Positions 57,960 through 64,000 of a stretch of DNA of 64,000 nucleotides are shown one piece after another. A program made the translations under genes and the position numbers. The first letter of the stretch is position 1. The number at the start of each line of letters is the position of its first letter. The DNA is from Pseudocercospora fijiensis CIRAD86. Its lineage: Eukaryota > Ascomycota > Dothideomycetes > Mycosphaerellales > Mycosphaerellaceae. The stretch spans positions 186,001 through 250,000 of the forward strand of contig NW_006921538.1 in the NCBI RefSeq assembly GCF_000340215.1. Reading direction: 5' to 3'. The notes below the pieces were generated by a model. It was given only the letters and a program-made list of their open reading frames with translations, had not been told where the DNA came from and did not search any database.

Positions 57960-60900
57960 TCCTTATCGCTACTACGCTCTTCTATTTCTTTTACTTCTTC
58001 TAGACTTATTAAGTCCTAAATATCTATTATAAACTTCGGTAGGTCGCTATACTTTAGTATTATCTTAATACGGACGACCTACTCTCTAATACTAGTATCT
58101 CTAACTTCTATAGCTCTATCTTTAATACGTAAAATAGCGTTAACTTAGTCTAGGAACGCTAAACTAAGAATAAGTAAGAGGTTGCTACGTTCCTTAGGGT
58201 AGTAGATCGCTTATATATCCCTTTAAACGCCTCTAATATCGACGTAGAAGGTCGAGAAGTATATAATACTAACTAAGCCTCTATCGGCGACCTTTATATT
58301 AAGTAACGGAAAGCTAAGGAGCTTAACCGAGTAGAGCTATAGCTTTATACCCTTACGGAGGTATAGGTAGATAACGTTTAAATCTAATCCTTAGTCCGTA
58401 ATATACTAGGTATAAGGTACTTATACCTCCCTTCCTCTCGCGGCGTTATAGATCTTAATAGGCAATAAGTAGGCCTTAGTCTTTAAGTCCCGCTAGCGCT
58501 AGCTACTAATGCTTACCTATATCTATACGGTAATACTATTACTATTACCGTTAATTGTAGCACTTAGGCTAACCTAGTACTCCTTTATTATATCTTCCGC
58601 GGTAACTATAGGCATTCCTTTACTAAGGCCGGTATCGGCTATAGTTAATAACTAGATAGCCTTTATTACCTCTATTATAACGGTCTCTAGTAGTACTATC
58701 TCGTATAACTCCGTAACCGCGATACTATTATTCTCGGCTAATTCTATTATCTCCGCTATATCTTCCTCTTCGGCCTTCTTAGCCTTACGCTTACCTACTT
58801 TACGGAAGCGTAGTTACGAGAAGAGGTACTTATATTAGTTACGGAAGAACGGTAACTACTATATAAGCTATAGGATTAGTAAGCGGATCTCTAGGTTGCT
58901 AAGGACCTTCTTTATATTAATCGGTAGTTCGTTAAAGAGGCTATTAATAGGCTTTATAGGCTTAGCGCCTTTGTCGACCTTCGAGGTATATACCTTTATA
59001 GGCTTAATAACCCGTATAGTTAGGATATTTAGTATATCGGTGTCTCCGTTACTCTCTTTATTATAGTAAACTCTCTTATTCGTATTACTAGTAGGCTCGG
59101 TAGGCTCCCTATTACTATATCCCTTAGCTTTATTCGTATCGACGTCTTAGCTCTAACTCTTCTTACTAATAGTAATAGCGGCAAGTAGCTCTTCTAATAT
59201 CTTCGTACTATCCTAGTTTAGTAACACTTCGATATAATAAGTATTTACCGATAGCGCGTTACTATTCTACGCGTCGTTTAATAGTCGATCGCTTAGTAGC
59301 GGAGGCCTAGGAGGAGGTATTCTACTATAATCTCGATCGCTACTATAACCTCTACGGCTGCCTCTATATAAGCTATAATTCCTACGATTATTACTATAAC
59401 CGCTACTATATCTACCTCGATTGCCCTCGCCCCGATTAGTATCTAGATTCTTAGTAAAGAAATCCTTTCGTTGTTCCTATATAAGATATATAAGGAACCT
59501 ACTCTCCTATAGTATTAGTCGCTAATCTTCCGTATAGATATTGTTACGCTTAAGGTATCTACGCTAGCCGTATCCGTAGTATAGTAGATTGTTAAACTTA
59601 TATCGGTACTAGATTATGCTATTAATATAGCTATTCTAAGACCGGGTTAGGTCGACGTCTCTATTACGCTTACGGCTACGGCGTATAGCCGTATAATAGT
59701 ACTCTAGTATTAGGTTGTTCTCGCTATAACCTAGTCCTATATTATTACGTAGAGCGCGTAACTAGAAACCCTAGCGTTACTACTACGGAGGTCCTTATTA
59801 ATACCCTAGTTGCTAAGCTTACTATTATAGTAGCGGCGGGGCCTAATTCCTCGGTAGTATATATAGGGAGCGCTATTAAGAAGGTATCGGTAAAGGTAAG
59901 GCGTAGTAATAGTAGCCGTTACTATATTAATATAGGTAGCCCTACTAATCCTTAGCCTCTAGTAGAGTTAACTATACTACGTTAGTGTCGGCATTATAAG
60001 ACTCTATAGCCTCTTAGTACTTCTTTAAACGTTAATTAAGCTTATATAGTAACTGCTTGCCGACCGACTAATACGTAGCAGCCTCCTTTAGCACTTCTAT
60101 ATACTTATGCTCTCTCTACTCCTTCTTAGCCTTCTTCTTATCCTTAATAAGGCGTTAAGCTGCCTCCGCCTCTATTAATGTTGCCTTTAGGGTAGACTGC
60201 TTCTTACGCTATATCTCGGTACGGAGCTTCTTATCCGCGAGGCTATTAACGAACCCCTTAATAGCAATAGTAAGAATAGTGCGCTTAGTACTAGTAGCGG
60301 TGTTATTATCTTTGCCGTTTGCCTAGCGGAGTAGGACTGTGTAGCGATAATAATATTCTCTTAAGTCCTTATCTTTCTTCTATACTACTTCCGTAAGTGC
60401 TTCGATAGTCTCGATAGAGTTATTAGCTAATAATACTATGTTTAACTATTTCGTAAAGAACCTGTCTTTAATAGTCTATATAGTAATCGCTATAGCGTTA
60501 TTAACGTAAGGTCTCTATACTAAGTCTTTTAATTCCGTATTTACCTAGCGTACTACCTTACCCTTTATCTATATATTAAAGTCCTTATACTACCGAACTA
60601 GGTCGGCTCTGCTATTGACTTAATCCTATTGCCGCTTAAAACGGTCCTACTAACGCTCGGCATTACCCTTAACTTCTTCGCTAACAAATATGCTAACTAG
60701 CTCTAAGTTAGCTACGCTAGTCGCTATGTTAGGTACTAGTAGTAGAGGAACTAGTAGACTTCCTAGTAGTAGTATTTGTAAGCGTAACGATAATGTTAAT
60801 AATCCTAATAAAGAAGGAGGCCTATTGCCTTACTTCTAGGGGGAATTAGGTAGCGAATACGGCGGTATATATATCTTAGTATTAGCGTAAGACCTAGAAG

Positions 60901-61741
60901 AACGCCGAGAGCCTTTTCTAGAAGAGGGATAAGACCGTAGTAATTGCGGACGACCCCTTTTACCCTATAGCTCTTTATACTAGTATAATAGGAATTTTCT
61001 AGTACCTACGAGTTCCCCGAATGCTCCCTTTAGGTATCCTATATTACTCTCTAAGAGAGACCTTTGCCTCGCTAGTCGCTATCGTCTCTAGAACTCCTAC
61101 TCCTACTTCTTCTTATCTTCGGCCCGTAGGATCTTATATTAATATCGGTTTAATCTATAGACTGCTCGGAATTTGATATAACCTGCCCTACGGTACGGGC
61201 GATATAGATTAATCCCTAGTAGAATCCTATTAATCTCCTTGTCGCTATAGATCTACTCCTTTCTACTAGCTTGCTTCTATAATAATAGGGAGCTTGCTAA
61301 GGTTCCGGAAGAGGCCTTTAATGCCTTTAATACTAGACTCTACCGGTAGATAGTCCGTTTAATGTCCTCTTCGTTCCGATCTCTCTTACTACTCGTACGA
61401 TATAGTATTTCCGTAGGATTGCCCTAACTATAAAATCCTTTGAAATTGGCAATCTTCTTAGCTAATTCCGGGCTCTTAAGATCCTAACTAGTATGTTTCT
61501 TCCTTACGATCTTCTATATACCCTTAATATTATTCTACTTATTCCTTCCTTCTTCTAGTATACGTAGCCTACTTAGACCGCCTATTAGAGCGGGTAGTTC
61601 TCGATATATCGGGCTCTTTAGTAGGTCGTTACTATACGCGGGTAGGCTCGGTAGGTAATTTCCGCTTACGTAAAGCCGCTATCTACGCTAATATAGGGCC
61701 TCCTATATGTCTTATACTTTCGGTAGGGAAAGTACGGACAT
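57960..61741 (-). pseudogene. Gypsy 3 long gag-like 5' ORF relic
   Basis: The start is the ATG at 61741 (MSVLSLPKV), about 320 bp inside the 5' LTR. The frame runs for well over 1,000 codons with RIP stops: ELPALIGGLSRLRILEEGRN, KKIANFKGFYS, KRDRNEEDIKRTIYR, charged coiled-coil-like segments at 60100-60300, and an Arg/Gly/Tyr-rich stretch at 59300-59430 that may bind RNA. No CCHC knuckle was found. It is longer than ordinary Gypsy gag; I infer gag from its position. Confidence 0.6.
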
Positions 61742-62063
61742 ATACGTATATTATTAATGCTAGATTCGGAGTCTCCTATGTGTAATGCTATAGGGCAATA
61801 CGTGCGCCCGGTCGATACTATTACTATAAGATACCGATACTAAGTAATAATTACTATGCTATTACTAATAATGCTATTACTAATACTATAAGTGCTATAT
61901 TCTAATGCTATATTCTAATGCTATATCGTCTTGTCTTCTCGCTTAAATTGTATATACTAAACGCCTATTGCTATGCCTTAAATCTATACAAATATATCGC
62001 TACTGCTATACCTACTAATCTATACCGATAACTATTATACTTTTAGGCCCCTTACTACTCGCT

Positions 62064-62191
62064 AGTAGAGGTATAATAGTAACTATATATTCGATAGGTA
62101 CGTAGAGAGGTAGAAGTTCTAAGTACGGAAGAGGGCTCTCGTAGTATACTAAGTCCGCTTTATCGATGCCTTAGGCTCTAACTCTCTAACT
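62064..62191 (-). repeat. Gypsy 3 5' LTR (128 bp)
   Basis: On plus it begins AGTAGAGGTATAATAGT and ends CTCTCTAACT. It carries all four RIP changes that separate the two LTRs. Confidence 0.9.
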
Positions 62192-62196
62192 ACTTA
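62192..62196. other. ACTTA target-site duplication, right of Gypsy 3
   Basis: Second copy of the 5-bp duplication (first at 52737-52741). Confidence 0.88.
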
Positions 62197-62420
62197 TTTT
62201 AATAAAAGGCCGCTAATAGGCGCGCCTATATTCTCGTATAGCGGACAGCTAATACTAAAAAATTATAGTAGTAACTCGAGTCGGACTAGTACCTACTAGA
62301 ATACTCGAGAGCGGCGGCGACGACAATATTAGTATTAGTGCAATTTTTAGTAATAAGCGCTAGCTACGTAGTAGTCGGATAGACTATTAGAAGTATTAAA
62401 TTGCGTATTAGAAACGCAAG
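62197..62420 (-). other. Copia 2 untranslated leader
   Basis: This is the RIP-mutated non-coding stretch between the Copia 2 primer site and the Gypsy 3 insertion point. It is the leader between 5' LTR and gag in the undisturbed element. No other feature was seen. Confidence 0.6.
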
Positions 62421-62432
62421 GGGCTTATAACT
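62421..62432 (-). other. Copia 2 primer-binding site (half initiator tRNA-Met)
   Basis: Next to the 5' LTR the minus strand reads AGTTATAAGCCCC, nearly the same as the Copia 1 primer site and complementary to the anticodon-arm region of initiator tRNA-Met. Confidence 0.6.
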
Positions 62433-62561
62433 ACTTAATACAAACTGTAATGTATTTAGAAGAAGGGCTAATTCTATAGAAGCCTAAAGATAAAGTGTGC
62501 ACAGTTGCGGCCTTAGGCATCATGCACGTGATAGCCTACATACACACTCCACACTCCAAGT
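62433..62561 (-). repeat. Copia 2 5' LTR (129 bp)
   Basis: On plus it begins ACTTAATACAAACTG and ends ACACTCCAAGT. It ends 290 bp upstream of the deformylase start codon. The terminal ACTTG/CAAGT inverted repeat is best seen by combining both LTRs. Confidence 0.92.
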
Positions 62562-62851
62562 TGTATTCGGGCAAGTTTGGTGGATCGATCATACCTTCGC
62601 ACCTCTTCACCTGCCACAAGAGGATGCACTGTCACGAGCATACAGCATTGTCCATGAGAAGAAGACTGACCATGTTGCTCCCGCCTCATTTGCCGAGAAG
62701 GGATCGGAGCAGGCTCCGCCAATTTTCTTTGACTTGAGCACTGGCCATTTCCAAAGACACACGAAACGATAGAATACGAGGAGTCTTTGTCGAACAACAA
62801 CAACAACAACAACTCGTGCCATTCCACCCTCTATAGCCTAGGCACTTGTAC
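62562..62851 (+). promoter_or_regulatory. Upstream region of the deformylase gene
   Basis: Un-mutated DNA begins right after the Copia 2 LTR (TGTAT duplication at 62562-62566) and runs to the start codon. It includes an (AAC)7 microsatellite at 62793-62813 about 40 bp before the ATG, likely in the 5' leader. No TATA box was clear. Part or all of the native promoter must lie here unless the LTR supplies it. Confidence 0.5.
62793..62813 (+). repeat. (AAC)7 microsatellite
   Basis: Seven uninterrupted AAC units just upstream of the deformylase start codon, probably transcribed as part of the 5' leader. Confidence 0.9.
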
Positions 62852-63823
62852 ATGGCGGCTCTGCGCTGTGCCTCCAGATTGACAGCATTCCAACCTTCTC
62901 TACGCACTGCAGCATCCACTTTGGCGACACCCTGCCACTTCCGAAACCCAGCATTCGGCACGAAAAGGGCGGCATTGGAAGACATGACAAAGGATCACAT
63001 CCTCACGCTTTCCTGCCCGGACAAGCCCGGCATCATCCACACAGTGACTGGAGTGCTCGCACAGCACAATCTCAACATCTTGGACCTCCAACAATTCTCC
63101 GACTTGGAAGCACAACGCTTTTTCATGCGAATCCATTTCGGCCACGCGGACTCGACCGATCATCTGGCTAAGCCTTTGGAGGGACTGGATCTGCAGATGG
63201 ATTACAATATCGTTCCGGTATCGCACAAGCCCCGAGTCATGATCATGGTTTCCAAGATGGGACACTGCTTGAATGATCTGCTTTTCCGCCAGAAGACCTC
63301 GCAGCTGGGCATTGAAATCCCACTCGTTGTGTCGAATCATCCCGACTTCGAGACTTTGGCCAAGAGCTATGATGTGCCGTTCCACCATCTACCCGTAACG
63401 AAGGACACGAAAGCCCAGCAGGAGAGTCAGATCCTGGATCTGATTGAGACGAACAACGTTGATCTGATCGTTCTTGCTCGATACATGCAAGTGCTGTCTC
63501 CGAAATTATGTGAGGTCATGAGTGGGAAGATCATCAACATCCACCATTCTTTCTTGCCCAGCTTCAAGGGTGCAAAGCCCTACCACCAGGCTTACGAGCG
63601 AGGGGTCAAGATTGTCGGAGCAACGGCGCATTTCGTGACTGCGGACTTGGATGAGGGTCCGATTATCGAACAACGGATTGCGAGAGTAAATCACAGCATG
63701 AACCCGAAGGAGCTCACGCAAGAGGGCAGTAATGTCGAGACTCAGACTTTGGCGGCTGCTGTGAAGTGGTGGAGCGAGAAGCGAGTGTTTTTGAATGGAA
63801 CTAAGACTGTTGTCTTTAATTGA
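62852..63823 (+). CDS. purU: Formyltetrahydrofolate deformylase (323 aa)
   Basis: It hydrolyses 10-formyl-tetrahydrofolate to formate and tetrahydrofolate, balancing one-carbon pools. An N-terminal ACT domain starts about residue 47 (DHILTLSCPDKPGIIHTVTG). A formyltransferase-fold domain follows, with LIVLARYMQVLSP, the catalytic Asn229 and His231 in NIHHSFLPSFKGAKPY, and the Asp of DLDEGPIIEQ. The first ATG (62852) gives a roughly 45-residue extension rich in Arg, Ser and Ala (MAALRCASRLTAFQPSLRTA), suggesting mitochondrial import; a second ATG at 62984 (MTKDH) would give a cytosolic form. No intron is needed and there is no RIP. The symbol is the bacterial one. Confidence 0.95.
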   Translation: MAALRCASRLTAFQPSLRTAASTLATPCHFRNPAFGTKRAALEDMTKDHILTLSCPDKPGIIHTVTGVLAQHNLNILDLQQFSDLEAQRFFMRIHFGHADSTDHLAKPLEGLDLQMDYNIVPVSHKPRVMIMVSKMGHCLNDLLFRQKTSQLGIEIPLVVSNHPDFETLAKSYDVPFHHLPVTKDTKAQQESQILDLIETNNVDLIVLARYMQVLSPKLCEVMSGKIINIHHSFLPSFKGAKPYHQAYERGVKIVGATAHFVTADLDEGPIIEQRIARVNHSMNPKELTQEGSNVETQTLAAAVKWWSEKRVFLNGTKTVVFN

Positions 63824-64000
63824 GGAGGCAACAAGTCGACCGAAAGATCTCAAGCCACTCCTCAAGAGTCCACAATCAACGCCTTTCATCGCTCTAAGAC
63901 ACCGCGCCAAAGATCTATGAATGGCTAAGAGCGAAAGAATTGGTCTCCACAAGCCCTGTCCCTTCCCTTCGCGAAGAGTGACGAAAGATAGACCATAAAG
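63824..64000. other. 3' flank of the deformylase gene
   Basis: Un-mutated, with no further gene seen before the window ends. Confidence 0.6.

Larger units (their letters stand above)
52742..62191 (-). mobile_element. Gypsy 3: complete Ty3/Gypsy-type element (9,450 bp), RIP-dead
   Basis: It is defined by matching 128-bp LTRs, a 5-bp ACTTA duplication and a purine tract next to the 3' LTR, with gag-pol on minus. It is long for a Gypsy element with such short LTRs; about 4 kb is a long gag-like 5' ORF region. Telomere-type repeats lie inside pol. It is nested in Copia 2. Confidence 0.93.
47751..62561 (-). mobile_element. Copia 2: complete Ty1/Copia element, split by nested Gypsy 3 (5,356 bp net)
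   Basis: Both LTRs (129 bp), 5-bp duplications, a polypurine tract, an initiator-tRNA-type primer site and gag-protease-integrase-RT-RNase H order are present on the minus strand. Subtracting Gypsy 3 and one duplication leaves 5,356 bp, the usual Copia size. It inserted between a HET/NB-ARC relic and the deformylase gene. RIP stops disable all parts. Confidence 0.93.

Noticed and set aside
62846..62851. Upstream in-frame TTG start for the deformylase
   Set aside because: Nuclear genes of fungi start at ATG; the first ATG is at 62852.
63506..63952. 148-codon open frame on minus opposite the deformylase
   Set aside because: Antisense shadow of a strongly coding gene; Arg/Leu/Ser-rich with no motif.

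Overview
The window looks like a filamentous ascomycete chromosome segment, probably Pezizomycotina and possibly Dothideomycetes; the class is inferred. Short islands of ordinary coding DNA are separated by long blocks of dead transposons. In those blocks CA and TG dinucleotides have largely become TA, and stop codons (TAG, TAA) sit where Trp or Gln codons are expected. This is the signature of repeat-induced point mutation (RIP). Three LTR pairs can be compared inside the window, and every difference I found between the copies is a CA/TG to TA transition.

Layout. 1-6.1 kb: Ty3/Gypsy relic 1 (minus strand, runs off the left edge). 6.7-9.3 kb: Ty1/Copia relic 1 (minus). 9.3-11.3 kb: unassigned RIP DNA with tandem repeats. 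11.3-16.4 kb: LINE 1 (plus). 16.4-21.1 kb: possible two-gene divergent element, one gene resembling the DUF6589 family. 21.2-26.0 kb: secreted GH43 glycoside hydrolase gene, split by a 3,455-bp Tc1/mariner-type transposon with an exact TA duplication and also cut off at its 3' end. 26.0-27.3 kb: un-mutated DNA with weak small-gene candidates. 27.3-28.8 kb: unassigned RIP DNA. 28.8-29.1 kb: MITE-like inverted repeat. About 29.1-42.2 kb: LINE 2 (minus) interrupted by a complete 7,130-bp chromodomain Gypsy element (Gypsy 2) with TTAAT duplications. 42.9-43.3 kb: RIP-damaged RING-finger gene. 44.0-45.7 kb: intact four-exon sugar transporter gene. 47.0-47.7 kb: HET/NB-ARC (fungal NLR-like) pseudogene fragment. 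47.75-62.56 kb: Copia 2 (5,356 bp net, TGTAT duplications) with a complete 9,450-bp Gypsy element (Gypsy 3, ACTTA duplications) nested inside it. 62.85-63.82 kb: intact formyltetrahydrofolate deformylase gene.

Only two genes look functional: the sugar transporter and the deformylase. They show no common pathway and simply sit in un-mutated islands. The GH43, HET/NB-ARC and RING genes are host or host-like genes lost to insertion or RIP. The most unusual features are telomere-type repeats lying in frame inside the Gypsy 3 pol gene, the oversized Tc1-type transposon with reading frames that are not transposase, and the two-gene divergent element. No rRNA, tRNA or CRISPR array was found.
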